From NCBI GenBank assembly GCA_044433645.1, contig JAWXTK010000002.1, positions 1 to 64,000 of the forward strand: DNA of 64,000 nt, in the 5' to 3' direction. Below, piece after piece: positions 44,395-53,553 of this stretch (position 1 is its first letter; every line of letters begins with the position of its first letter). This stretch comes from JAWXTK01 sp044433645. Its GTDB lineage: Bacteria > Bacteroidota > Bacteroidia > Bacteroidales > Rikenellaceae. Made by a program: the position numbers and the translations under genes. The notes under the pieces are model-generated. The model had not been told where the DNA came from. It searched no databases and was given only the letters and a program-made list of their open reading frames with translations.

Positions 44395-45411
44395 TTATGC
44401 TAATTTAATTATTTCTTCTATGCTTTTGTCGAAGTTGTCGTTATCTACCGTATAGCTTTTACGCCAAGGTCTTTGGCTCTTAGCACTGCTTTGAGCATAG
44501 GCTTTGTCGTAGTATTTTAATGCCACGCGCGCTGCCTCGCGAATGTTGCCTTCTTCTATAAAATCTATCGCAATTTTTACTTGATCAAACCCAAGTCGTT
44601 TTCGTATTTTTGTAAATGCGCTAATTAACATTTCAGGGCTAAAATTGCCGTAGTCTACCATAAGTCTGTCCAGACGCTGCTCCATGCTCATCTTTATCTC
44701 AATCTGAGGTGAAGATGTCATAATTTTATAGAGCGCTTGGGGTAAAAACACATGGCCAATTAACATGCTTTCGCTTTCAAGCCACACTATTTTATTGTTG
44801 TCAAGTTCCCTAAATTGCATGTGAAGTAGGTTGATAAAATGCTCGGTCGAAGGCTGAACACCCATACCAAAGCTCCCAAATGCTGAGCCTCTGTGATTTG
44901 CAATGCCTTCTATATCAACTACTTGCTCACTTTTTTTAACTAATTTTTTGAGTATATCTGTTTTGCCACAACCAGTTGATCCACCCAACATTCTAAAATC
45001 CCAATCAAGAGTCAATATCCTCTCAAAATCACTTCTAAATGCTTTGTAACCACCTTTCAGTAGCTTTACTTTCAGTCCTGCCGTAGACAGTAGCCAAGCT
45101 ACACTGCCACTGCGCATACCTCCTCGCCAACAGTACAAATAAATAGTCTTACCCTCACGGAGTACCTTGGCATCCTTAACCATTTGAGCGAGCCTTGGTC
45201 CTACAAACTCCAGACCCTTCTCAATAGCTTCTTCTTTGCCTATTTGGATGTAGGTTGTGCCAACGACAACCCTTTCTTCGTTAGTAAACAAAGGTAGGTT
45301 TTGAGCACCTGGAATATGACCTTTCTCAAATTCAGCAGGTGTTCTAACATCTAAAATTACCCCTTCTGAACTTTGATTTAAGAAGTCATGAATTTTAAGA
45401 GTTTCTATCAT
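44395..45411 (-). CDS. mnmH: tRNA 2-selenouridine synthase
   Basis: This 338-residue enzyme replaces sulfur by selenium in wobble 2-thiouridine (mnm5s2U to mnm5se2U) using selenophosphate, via a geranyl intermediate. The N-terminal rhodanese domain has the catalytic Cys94 in YCWRGGMRSG. The P-loop GGSTGCGKT is at 143-151. It heads the selenium module and lies 19 bp after floA. Confidence 0.93.
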   Translation of the reverse strand: MIETLKIHDFLNQSSEGVILDVRTPAEFEKGHIPGAQNLPLFTNEERVVVGTTYIQIGKEEAIEKGLEFVGPRLAQMVKDAKVLREGKTIYLYCWRGGMRSGSVAWLLSTAGLKVKLLKGGYKAFRSDFERILTLDWDFRMLGGSTGCGKTDILKKLVKKSEQVVDIEGIANHRGSAFGSFGMGVQPSTEHFINLLHMQFRELDNNKIVWLESESMLIGHVFLPQALYKIMTSSPQIEIKMSMEQRLDRLMVDYGNFSPEMLISAFTKIRKRLGFDQVKIAIDFIEEGNIREAARVALKYYDKAYAQSSAKSQRPWRKSYTVDNDNFDKSIEEIIKLA

Positions 45412-45430
45412 AGTTTTGGGGTAGATTATG

Positions 45431-46399
45431 TTATTTTTTAGTTGTCTTGACTATTCCTTCGCGCATTGTTGTGTCGGCCTGCACGTTTTTGATTTTGTAG
45501 TAATCCATGATTCCTAGATTACCACTTCTAAAGGCTTCTGATATAGCCATAGGTATTTCAGCTTCGGCCAAAATCACCTTAGCTCTAGCTTCTTCGGCCT
45601 TAGCTTTATTTTCTTGCTCCATAGCAACTGCCATAGCTCTACGCTCCTCAGCACGAGCCTGAGCAATGTTTTTATCTGCGTTTGCTTGGTCCATTTGAAG
45701 TTCTGCACCTATGTTTTTACCAACGTCGATATCTGCGATATCAATAGATAAAATCTCAAATGCTGTACCTGCATCCAGACCTTTCTCAAGCACTACGCGA
45801 GAGATGAAATCAGGATTTTCCAACACTTTTTTGTGGGTATCAGCAGAACCGATAGACGAAACTATGCCCTCACCAACACGTGCTAGGACTGTTTCTTCGC
45901 CTGCGCCACCAACTAATTGTTTGATGTTTGCGCGCACAGTTACTCTAGCCTTAGCGATAAGTTGTATACCGTCTTTAGCTACTGCTGCCACGGGTGGGGT
46001 ATTGATAACTTTAGGATTTACAGACATTTGCACGGCCTCAAACACGTCACGACCTGCTAAATCAATAGCCGTGGCCATACGGAAATCAAGCGTGATGCCA
46101 GCTTTCTGAGCCGAGACTAAAGCGTGCACAACACGAGTTACATTACCACCAGCTAGGTAGTGAGCTTCAAGCTCATTCGCTTCGAGCGAAAGGCCTGCCT
46201 TTGTGCTTTCTATCATAGACGATACGATAGTTGATGGTGGAACTTTACGCCAACGCATCAAAACCAGTTGCAAAAGATTAATCCTAACATCAGAAACTAG
46301 GGCCGAAAACCATAGTCCAACAGGAATAAAATAAAAAATCAACCAAAGTACAACTAAGCCTATAAAGGCTATCAATGCTGTGTAACCCATTTGTTCCAT
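45431..46399 (-). CDS. floA: Flotillin-like protein FloA (SPFH family)
   Basis: This 322-residue protein has an N-terminal hairpin membrane segment (about 7-33), an SPFH core (VAAVAKDGIQLIAKARVTVR) and a C-terminal coiled-coil of Ala/Glu/Lys (ARAEERRAMAVAMEQENKAKAEEARAK). FloA assembles membrane microdomains. It is paired with NfeD, as usual, 3 bp upstream. Confidence 0.93.
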   Translation of the reverse strand: MEQMGYTALIAFIGLVVLWLIFYFIPVGLWFSALVSDVRINLLQLVLMRWRKVPPSTIVSSMIESTKAGLSLEANELEAHYLAGGNVTRVVHALVSAQKAGITLDFRMATAIDLAGRDVFEAVQMSVNPKVINTPPVAAVAKDGIQLIAKARVTVRANIKQLVGGAGEETVLARVGEGIVSSIGSADTHKKVLENPDFISRVVLEKGLDAGTAFEILSIDIADIDVGKNIGAELQMDQANADKNIAQARAEERRAMAVAMEQENKAKAEEARAKVILAEAEIPMAISEAFRSGNLGIMDYYKIKNVQADTTMREGIVKTTKK

Positions 46400-46402
46400 A
46401 AC

Positions 46403-46864
46403 TTATAATTTTTTTACAATAATATTAAAATTTTCTGCGCCAACTACCTCTATTTCAGTATCTTGGTCTATATATCCTGCCTGTGAACTAGCCTCAAAAA
46501 TCTCGCCATTAACCCTCACTTTTCCCATAGGCGCTAGTCTAGATATGGTTTTGCCCTTTGAGCCTACAAGTGATTTTCTTTGCTCTAGGTCTTGTTGCGA
46601 AGTGCCTTTTATCTTAGATTTTAGTGATAATTTTTGCCAAAGTTTACTTCTTAATGATATTGTGACGGCTAAAATTGCAACTATAATTGCAGCTGTAATA
46701 ATCAGATAACCAGCAACTTGACCATAATCATTAAAGGCAATAAACGATGCCCAAGTAAAGCTAGCTACGGCCATTATGCCTGCGAGCGAAACACCCGGAA
46801 ATAAAATTAATTCGGCGATTATAAACAGCCCTCCAAGTATTAAAAGTATGAAAATCAGTAACAT
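46403..46864 (-). CDS. NfeD-family membrane protein
   Basis: This 153-residue protein has N-terminal hydrophobic segments (LLIFILLILGGLFIIAELI, then ASFTWASFI and IITAAIIVAILAV) and a C-terminal OB-fold (GKTISRLAPMGKVRVNGEIFEASSQAGYIDQDTEIEVV). It partners the adjacent FloA in organising membrane domains. It is 3 bp after the SPOR gene and upstream of floA. Confidence 0.88.
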   Translation of the reverse strand: MLLIFILLILGGLFIIAELILFPGVSLAGIMAVASFTWASFIAFNDYGQVAGYLIITAAIIVAILAVTISLRSKLWQKLSLKSKIKGTSQQDLEQRKSLVGSKGKTISRLAPMGKVRVNGEIFEASSQAGYIDQDTEIEVVGAENFNIIVKKL

Positions 46865-46867
46865 AAT

Positions 46868-48388
46868 TTATAGTTTTTTTATCTCGGGCAAAATTGCTTT
46901 GTGCAAGATACTAATTTTTTCTTGTAATTCAATAGCCTTTTTTTCGCTATCAAAATTGCCTATAATAAAGGTGAATTTCGCCTCTGCTTGCGCAATTCTT
47001 GTAATTTCAAGAGTTTTATCTGTATCATTAATTAGTTGCTTGACATTATCGGGTAGCTCAGAGTCCGAGAGAGTGATCTCCATGCGAAAAATTCCCTCGT
47101 TGTGCTTAGTTGATTCTTTGCCTATTTCGACACGCTCTGAGTCCAACCATTTTTGAATGATTGGTCGTCTAAATCCATGCTGTTTTAGTTTTTTTGCTGC
47201 ATCTTCGGCCTGCTTTAGAGTCTCGAAACCACCTATATAATAGGTGTAAGTTTTATTTTTTTCGCGCATATAATATATAGGTGTGGTCTTGCGAAAAATC
47301 GAGGGTTGTTGCTGGGCTGAGAAATTCCCAACGCTAATTCTATAAATCTCGCCTCGCTCATAAATAGGGCATTGGGGCACTGGGTGCGATTTAGTGTAAG
47401 GCATAGAGCCAAACTTAAGGTCTTGATAATCAATAAGATTCTTTATATTTATTATGATTTTATCTAAACAATAATTTAATGAATCCACAGATTTTTTTCT
47501 GTTCTCATGGGCTTTTTTGGCCTTATCCAATTCTAAAAGTTCACACAAATCTATCTCGGTGCATAGCAAACTTTGTTTAAGTTTTGGGTAAGCAGCAATG
47601 ATATCAGATGCGTAAATCCCTAAATTCTCGCTCATGAAATTTTGAGCTGTTAGAGCACGATTTTGATGATTTTCTATAAGGTCAATCCTGTTGTTTTTGT
47701 CGAAAATATAGCTGTAAGCATAGGCTTTTTGGTAATATAAATCGTTCCAGATAACTTCTACAGAGTCTGAAATTTTATCATTTAATTTACTTAGCATCAA
47801 GTATTTATTATAAAGACTATCGGCTGATGCTTGTTTTTTTACTGTCTTGTATTGCTCAGAAATATTTTTCAGACTTTTATAATTGCTCATAAAAATCCTG
47901 ATGTAATTTGTTATCGAAACCTCGCGTTTGTTTGAACTAACCAACGCCTTGTAATCATCGGCTGAAAGAGCTGAGACTAAAGCCTGATTTTTAGTGATAT
48001 CTATGCTTTGCTCAGTAAAAGTTATGCTATCTGCTTCTTGGTTTTTAACTTGTTTTTGTTTGCTGAGATTTTGTAGTAGGTATTCTTGTTCTAGGCTTGT
48101 GATTTTGCGCTGAAGCTCGCCTTTGGAGTTTCTTAAGGCAAAGAGTTTGTCCTCTAATGCTAGGATTTGAGTTGCCACAGAGCTTTTGTCTGAGTCGGGG
48201 TTAGAGTACTCTTCACGCAGGGTTTTTAATTGTTCACTAATTTGTTTTTCGCTCTCATTAATTTTTTCACTTTGCTTGATAAGTGCCTCGTAATCTGCAT
48301 TACTTTTAAGTGTAACTATCTCACACTCAGCATTTAATGAAAAAGAAAACAATAAAATAAAACTAAGAAATATTTTTTTAAAACACAT
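46868..48388 (-). CDS. Exported SPOR-domain protein
   Basis: This protein of about 506 residues has a signal peptide (IFLSFILLFSFSLNAECE). A long coiled-coil with Glu/Lys/Gln/Leu (about 30-110) is followed by helical segments and two SPOR-like blocks (ISVGNFSAQQQPSIFRKT and TYYIGGFETLKQAEDAAKKL; a second, FIIGNFDSEKKAIELQEK, near the end). SPOR domains bind denuded peptidoglycan at division sites. A longer start is a GTG at 48403; the ATG at 48388 places the signal peptide correctly and avoids overlap with trkH. The gene may act with its neighbours in the envelope. Confidence 0.72.
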   Translation of the reverse strand: MCFKKIFLSFILLFSFSLNAECEIVTLKSNADYEALIKQSEKINESEKQISEQLKTLREEYSNPDSDKSSVATQILALEDKLFALRNSKGELQRKITSLEQEYLLQNLSKQKQVKNQEADSITFTEQSIDITKNQALVSALSADDYKALVSSNKREVSITNYIRIFMSNYKSLKNISEQYKTVKKQASADSLYNKYLMLSKLNDKISDSVEVIWNDLYYQKAYAYSYIFDKNNRIDLIENHQNRALTAQNFMSENLGIYASDIIAAYPKLKQSLLCTEIDLCELLELDKAKKAHENRKKSVDSLNYCLDKIIINIKNLIDYQDLKFGSMPYTKSHPVPQCPIYERGEIYRISVGNFSAQQQPSIFRKTTPIYYMREKNKTYTYYIGGFETLKQAEDAAKKLKQHGFRRPIIQKWLDSERVEIGKESTKHNEGIFRMEITLSDSELPDNVKQLINDTDKTLEITRIAQAEAKFTFIIGNFDSEKKAIELQEKISILHKAILPEIKKL

Positions 48389-48390
48389 AT

Positions 48391-49842
48391 TTATTTCCAC
48401 CACTTAATTACAAAAAGTTGAATTAAACCAAAAATTTCTAAACGACCAAGCAACATCAAAATTGTGCTAGATGCTCTGATAGTTAAAGGCAAAGACCCAT
48501 AATTATCAAGCGTGCCAATATCTCCAAATCCAGGCCCTATATTGCCCAAACAAGACAAACTCATGGTGAAGCTAGTGAGTAAATCCATGTCAAATGCCGT
48601 ACAAACTATCGTGCCTGCTAAGGTTAACATCACGTAAGTTGCTATGAAAATCATTGCATAAGAAGTAACCTCCTTGTCTTGCAATGAGCCGTTCATTTTA
48701 ATACGGATAACAGCAGTAGGATGTTGTTGAGATTTGATTTTAGCTTTGATAACCTTGCTTGCTAAAAGTATCCTGTCTGCCTTAATACCCCCACAAGTTG
48801 AGCCTGCACATGAGCATTGAAACATTAAATATATTGCTACAATGATTGCTAGTGGTGTCCATAAATTTGCATCACAAGTAGCAAATCCAGTGGTTGTGAT
48901 AATTGAAATTACCTGAAAAACAGTATATCTTAGCGAGGTTAAGAAATCAGAAAACAACCCGTCTTTAAACAAACTTAGCGAGATAATTCCCATAGCCACT
49001 AGCATGGTGATAAAATAAAAACGGCTCACCTCAGAACGGAAAATATTATTAGTTTTACCAGCTAAAGTGGTGAATATCAGACCAAAATGAAGTCCTGCCA
49101 AGGCCATAAACACACAGAGTATAACCTCTATCCAAACATTATCGTAAAACAATATACTAGAGTTCTTGGTGCTAAACCCACCTGTGGCAATGGTCGAAAA
49201 CGAGTGATTGATAGCATCAAACCAGCTCATACCAGCGATTTTTAGCAAAACAGTCTCACACAAAGTCATACCTACATATACAAACAGCAGGATATTAACT
49301 ATCTTATGAGCTCTATATTTGTAATTATCCTTAGCAAGTGATGATAGCTCAACACTAGAAAGTGACATTTTATTTCGCCCCATAGCAGGCACAATAATCA
49401 GAGCAAACATCACAACGCCAACTCCACCTAACCAGTGAGTCGAGGATCTCCAGAATAGCAGGCCACGAGGTAACTGTTCAACGTCATTTAATATGGTTGC
49501 CCCGGTAGTGGTGAAGCCCGAAACGCTTTCAAACCAAGAGTTTACGAAACCAAATTCACCTCCCCATAACAAATAGGGGAAAGTACCCACAAAACACGAT
49601 AAGAGCCATGCTCCCACCACTATCATATAACTTTCCTTGGTATTTATCTGCTCTTTACGTCTAACAAAAACAAGTGGGAAGGCCCCCAAAACGGAAGTAA
49701 GCGCAGTAGACAAAATCAAGGGGTAGAATCCAGAATCCATGCCTCCAGGAGCAAACGCAGAAAAACATGCTGAAATCAACATGAAAATTGCATTCAGCAA
49801 AAGCACTAATCCTATATATCTGAAAACTATATTTAAGCGCAT
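48391..49842 (-). CDS. trkH: Trk-type potassium uptake protein TrkH
   Basis: This 483-residue K+ transporter subunit has about ten membrane segments. The pore-loop motifs of TrkH can be read in FTTTGATILNDVEQ, HSFSTIATGGFSTKN, ITTTGFATCD and LSCLGNIGPGFGDIG. It needs a TrkA-type NAD-binding partner, which is not in the window. It is 8 bp after the chemoreceptor-like gene. Confidence 0.92.
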   Translation of the reverse strand: MRLNIVFRYIGLVLLLNAIFMLISACFSAFAPGGMDSGFYPLILSTALTSVLGAFPLVFVRRKEQINTKESYMIVVGAWLLSCFVGTFPYLLWGGEFGFVNSWFESVSGFTTTGATILNDVEQLPRGLLFWRSSTHWLGGVGVVMFALIIVPAMGRNKMSLSSVELSSLAKDNYKYRAHKIVNILLFVYVGMTLCETVLLKIAGMSWFDAINHSFSTIATGGFSTKNSSILFYDNVWIEVILCVFMALAGLHFGLIFTTLAGKTNNIFRSEVSRFYFITMLVAMGIISLSLFKDGLFSDFLTSLRYTVFQVISIITTTGFATCDANLWTPLAIIVAIYLMFQCSCAGSTCGGIKADRILLASKVIKAKIKSQQHPTAVIRIKMNGSLQDKEVTSYAMIFIATYVMLTLAGTIVCTAFDMDLLTSFTMSLSCLGNIGPGFGDIGTLDNYGSLPLTIRASSTILMLLGRLEIFGLIQLFVIKWWK

Positions 49843-49850
49843 ATTCTTCT

Positions 49851-50600
49851 CTAAGCCCTCTTATTTTTACACTTATTAACTAATTCTTCGATGTTTTCTT
49901 TTAGTTCTGCCACCTCGTCTTGCCCCTGCATTTTAACCTGGAAAGGTATTTTTGCATTGATGAAAGCCTTTAATGATTTTTGCATAGCTACAACTGGGCC
50001 AACGAGATAAGTATTGATAAAGAACAAGAACATTAGAAGAATCAAAATCCCAACCCCAAGCGCTAAAATACCTGGCGTGATAGCTCTGTGAGCCTTACTC
50101 TCAAGCGAGACGGCATCTCCGGCCAAGTCTTCTTGAGATTGTATCATGTAGTTTTTAATCGCTGAAGTTAGATTATAATAATTTGTTTTATAAATGTTCA
50201 CAAACCACTGTTTGTCGGTTTGCTCGATTTTATCTATATTGTTGTCTATCAATATATTATATGATTCTCTGGCTATGTAAATATCATTTAAAGCCTCCAG
50301 GTCTCTTACCGTTAAACTTGCTTTTTTAAGCGCAATCTCAAAGTTTTCAACCTCGGCCAAATACACAGAATCTTGCTCTGATGTGCCCGTGATAACCATT
50401 TGAAGTAGGGCAGTATTTTGATTTTGCACAGCATCAAGCATCTGTTTAGCTGTTTCCATATTTTGTTTGCTCTTATCGAGCAGAGCCGTGGTACTGCTAC
50501 TTAGCGAACTAAGCTCTAGTAGAGATATCACACCCGAGAAGAACAGAATGATAGCTAGACTAACAAAACCTGTTGTTATTTTCTTTCTTATTCCAAACAT
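49851..50600 (-). CDS. Chemoreceptor-like protein without signalling domain
   Basis: This 249-residue protein has an N-terminal helix (about 12-30), a four-helix-bundle-like sensor (about 32-170, with KSKQNMETAKQMLDAVQNQ), a second helix at about 178-200 and a HAMP-like linker of about 40 residues that ends the protein. The cytoplasmic methyl-accepting domain is missing. Either it is a true small membrane sensor or a remnant; the frame itself is open and regular. It lies between mtaB and trkH in the same operon. Confidence 0.7.
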   Translation of the reverse strand: MFGIRKKITTGFVSLAIILFFSGVISLLELSSLSSSTTALLDKSKQNMETAKQMLDAVQNQNTALLQMVITGTSEQDSVYLAEVENFEIALKKASLTVRDLEALNDIYIARESYNILIDNNIDKIEQTDKQWFVNIYKTNYYNLTSAIKNYMIQSQEDLAGDAVSLESKAHRAITPGILALGVGILILLMFLFFINTYLVGPVVAMQKSLKAFINAKIPFQVKMQGQDEVAELKENIEELVNKCKNKRA

Positions 50601-50632
50601 CTTATTAAGTATTAATTAACAAATGTATAAAA

Positions 50633-51925
50633 TTATTTGAGAATTTCACCTATAATATTACCACTTAATGTAATTGAGTTTAATTTTACTCTTTGCAAGG
50701 TGTTGATTAGCTCCTTGTTATAGGGGACTTCCACCTTTAAATAATTCTCTGTAAATCCGGTGATTAGACCCCCTTTTGCCCTTGATTCAAACAAAACTGT
50801 TGCCTCGCTGCCAAGCCTAGAGAGCGCAAAATTATTATGAAGTTTTTTGCATAGTTCGTCCAATTTTTTGGCTCGTTCTTGTTTTTTCTGGGGAGAAACC
50901 TTGCCTGGGAAATCTATTGCAGGTGTGTTTGCGCGCTCTGAGTAAGGGAAAATATGTAAATAAGCAGGCTCGATGCGCTCTAAGAAATTATACATCTCAT
51001 CAAAACCCTCATCACTCTCGCCCGGGAAACCTACTATCACGTCTATACCTATAAAAACATCTCGCATAGCACGTTTTACAGCCATGATTCTTTGCTCAAA
51101 AATTTCTGTGGTGTAACGCCTGCGCATAAGTGCTAGGATATTGTTCGAGCCGTTTTGCAGAGGTATGTGAAAGTGAGGCTGAAATTTAGATGATTTAGCA
51201 CAAAAATCTATAATTTCATCACTCAAAAGATTAGGCTCTATGGATGAAATTCTGTAACGTTCTATACCTTCAATCTCATCTAATGCTTTAAGTAAATCTA
51301 TGAATTTCTCGCCTGTTGTTTTGCCAAAATCTCCTGTGTTGATACCTGTGATAACTATCTCTTTTTGCCCCATTTTGGCAATTTCTTTAGCTTGTGTAAT
51401 CACTTGATTTATAGGTATATTACGGCTTTTACCTCTAGCATTAGGTATGGTACAATATGAGCATCTGTAATCACACCCATCTTGAACTTTTAGAAAAGCT
51501 CGTGTGCGCTCCGAGGAAGAAAATGCCGAGAAGAAATTAGTTAATTCATCCACCTCACAAGGATAGATATTTGCGCGATCTGTACGAGTAAAATCACTAA
51601 CTAATTTATAGAGACGATTTTTGTCGTTATTTGAAATTACAAGGTCAACGCCGGGAATTTCTGAGATTTGCTCAGGCTTTAATTGGGCATAACATCCCGT
51701 CACAGCAATAATGGCATCGGGATTGTCTTTATGAAGTTTTCGTATTAAATTCCTGCATTTTTTGTCGGCATGATCAGTCACCGAGCAGCTATTTATTACG
51801 CATATATCAGCGCTCTGCCCTTGGTTAGCTTTTATGAAACCTCCTTGCTCGAATTCGCGAGCTAGAGTTGCAGTTTCCGAAAAGTTCATTTTGCATCCAA
51901 GAGTGTGAAAGCTTACTTTTTTCAT
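50633..51925 (-). CDS. mtaB: tRNA t6A37 methylthiotransferase
   Basis: This 430-residue radical SAM enzyme converts N6-threonylcarbamoyl-A37 to its 2-methylthio form in tRNA. The auxiliary cluster Cys are 11, 47 and 78; the radical SAM triad is Cys151, Cys155 and Cys158 (DGCDYRCSYCTIPNARG). A C-terminal TRAM-like domain (GFTENYLKVEVP) is present. It begins the long minus-strand run that continues through the selenium genes. Confidence 0.92.
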   Translation of the reverse strand: MKKVSFHTLGCKMNFSETATLAREFEQGGFIKANQGQSADICVINSCSVTDHADKKCRNLIRKLHKDNPDAIIAVTGCYAQLKPEQISEIPGVDLVISNNDKNRLYKLVSDFTRTDRANIYPCEVDELTNFFSAFSSSERTRAFLKVQDGCDYRCSYCTIPNARGKSRNIPINQVITQAKEIAKMGQKEIVITGINTGDFGKTTGEKFIDLLKALDEIEGIERYRISSIEPNLLSDEIIDFCAKSSKFQPHFHIPLQNGSNNILALMRRRYTTEIFEQRIMAVKRAMRDVFIGIDVIVGFPGESDEGFDEMYNFLERIEPAYLHIFPYSERANTPAIDFPGKVSPQKKQERAKKLDELCKKLHNNFALSRLGSEATVLFESRAKGGLITGFTENYLKVEVPYNKELINTLQRVKLNSITLSGNIIGEILK

Positions 51926-51959
51926 TAATTTTTTGTTTGATTTTTTTAAAATACGCTCG

Positions 51960-51967
51960 CAAAGTTA
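51960..51967 (-). promoter_or_regulatory. Probable -7 box for mtaB
   Basis: The minus strand reads TAACTTTG, fitting TAnnTTTG, 34 nt before the start. No TTG -33 element is seen. The nearby downstream genes follow closely, so this may drive the whole run to selD. Confidence 0.5.
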
Positions 51968-52061
51968 AGGATAATTTTTGTTTTTAGGATTAAATGTGGT
52001 GATTAAGCCTAGTTTTTGATAATATTTCCTTAAACTTTATCGCTTATTATAGCAAAACTAT

Positions 52062-52069
52062 TATCTTTG
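52062..52069 (+). promoter_or_regulatory. Probable -7 box for the LptF/G-like gene
   Basis: TATCTTTG fits TAnnTTTG 23 nt before the start of the permease gene. Confidence 0.5.
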
Positions 52070-52092
52070 CGTGTTATTTAAAAGTTTTGTGA

Positions 52093-53553
52093 ATGAAAAC
52101 CATACATAAATTTGTTTTAAAGTCTTACCTAGGGCCCATGATAATGACCTTCTTCATTGTTATGTTCATCCTAGTTATGCAATTTATGTGGCGCTATATC
52201 GACGAATTAGTTGGTAAGGGTCTTGATGGTAGTGTGATATTTGAACTTATGGTTTATGCAGCGGCTACGGTAATACCCATGGGGCTACCCTTGGCTACTT
52301 TGCTGGCGGCTATTATGACCATGGGTAATTTGGGTGAAAATTACGAGCTGCTGGCTATGAAGTCGGCAGGTATGTCGCTTATGAAGATAATGCGACCTCT
52401 TACCATACTTATTTTCTTTGTTTCTATCGCTAGTTTTTTTGTGGCAAATGACTTGGTGCCTTACTCTATGCGCAAGATGTATTCACTTATTTATGATATA
52501 CGTCAGCAGAAACAATCTATAGAATTTAAGGACGGAATTTTCTTTAACGGCATAGAAAACATGAGTATCTTGGTTGAAAAACAAGACCCAAAAACCAAAC
52601 TACTCACGGGAGTACAAATCTACGACACGCGCGAGAATACAGGCGAAATGACTATTACACTTGCAGATTCAGGTTACATTTCACTTAGCGATGATAAGAA
52701 ATTCTTGAAAGTTAACCTTTATAATGGTGAGACTTATGAGACTAGCCGTAATCGCCAATGGTATGAAGAAAATGAACTAAGACACCATATTTTTGCAGCA
52801 CAAAATGGTCTTATACCACTCTCAGGCTTTGATTTTGAGAGAACTGATGATAGTAAATTTGGAGGTAGCCAGACCAAAAATATTCAGCAATTAACCCGTG
52901 GAATAGACTCTCTGGATAGAATAAATAGTAATATGTTAATTGACTCTTATGGGCCACTTATTATGGATTACTTATTCAAAACCAACGCTGATATTGCCTA
53001 TGATTCCATGAGGGTCGAGGCTTTGGGTAAAAAATCTTTGAATCTTTATCCCCAGGTTAATAAATTAGACACTAGAGCAAAAGCAAAATTATATAAAGAG
53101 GCCAAAGAAGATTTAATTAAGTCTAAAAGATTCTTAACCTACGACGAGCGCAGTGCAAAACAGTCCTTAAATCAACTATACAGCTACAAGGTAGAATGGC
53201 ACCGTAAAATGTCGCTCCCGGTATCTGTAATGATTTTCTTTTTGATAGGTGCATCGCTCGGAGCTATTATCCGTAAAGGTGGACTGGGTATGCCTATTGT
53301 GGTGTCGGTGCTGTTTTTTGTGGTATACTATATAATAAGTATCACGGGCGAGAAAATGGCCAAAGAAGGTACTTGGGAATCATATATAGGTATGTGGATA
53401 TCCTCCTTTATACTTATTCCGTTGTCAATATTTTTGATGACAAAAGCCACCAACGATTCAAATATCTTGAATGCAGATTGGTATAGGTTGCAAATAAATA
53501 AAGTAAAACAATTTTTTAAAAAGCATATTAAATGGCAAAAGAAACAATCCTAA
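52093..53553 (+). CDS. LptF/LptG-family lipopolysaccharide export permease
   Basis: This 486-residue YjgP/YjgQ-type permease has hydrophobic segments at the N-terminus (about 13-33, 50-75, 95-118) and C-terminus (about 375-450), with a large periplasmic beta-jellyroll-like middle. The start MKTIHKFVLKSYLGPMIMTF is typical. LptFG couples to LptB to extract lipopolysaccharide from the inner membrane. It overlaps ribBA by 22 nt; the partner permease is outside the window. Confidence 0.88.
   Translation: MKTIHKFVLKSYLGPMIMTFFIVMFILVMQFMWRYIDELVGKGLDGSVIFELMVYAAATVIPMGLPLATLLAAIMTMGNLGENYELLAMKSAGMSLMKIMRPLTILIFFVSIASFFVANDLVPYSMRKMYSLIYDIRQQKQSIEFKDGIFFNGIENMSILVEKQDPKTKLLTGVQIYDTRENTGEMTITLADSGYISLSDDKKFLKVNLYNGETYETSRNRQWYEENELRHHIFAAQNGLIPLSGFDFERTDDSKFGGSQTKNIQQLTRGIDSLDRINSNMLIDSYGPLIMDYLFKTNADIAYDSMRVEALGKKSLNLYPQVNKLDTRAKAKLYKEAKEDLIKSKRFLTYDERSAKQSLNQLYSYKVEWHRKMSLPVSVMIFFLIGASLGAIIRKGGLGMPIVVSVLFFVVYYIISITGEKMAKEGTWESYIGMWISSFILIPLSIFLMTKATNDSNILNADWYRLQINKVKQFFKKHIKWQKKQS

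Noticed and set aside
46776..47156. A 126-codon plus-strand frame across NfeD and the SPOR gene
   Set aside because: It is antisense to two supported genes and spans their junction, with no recognisable motif.
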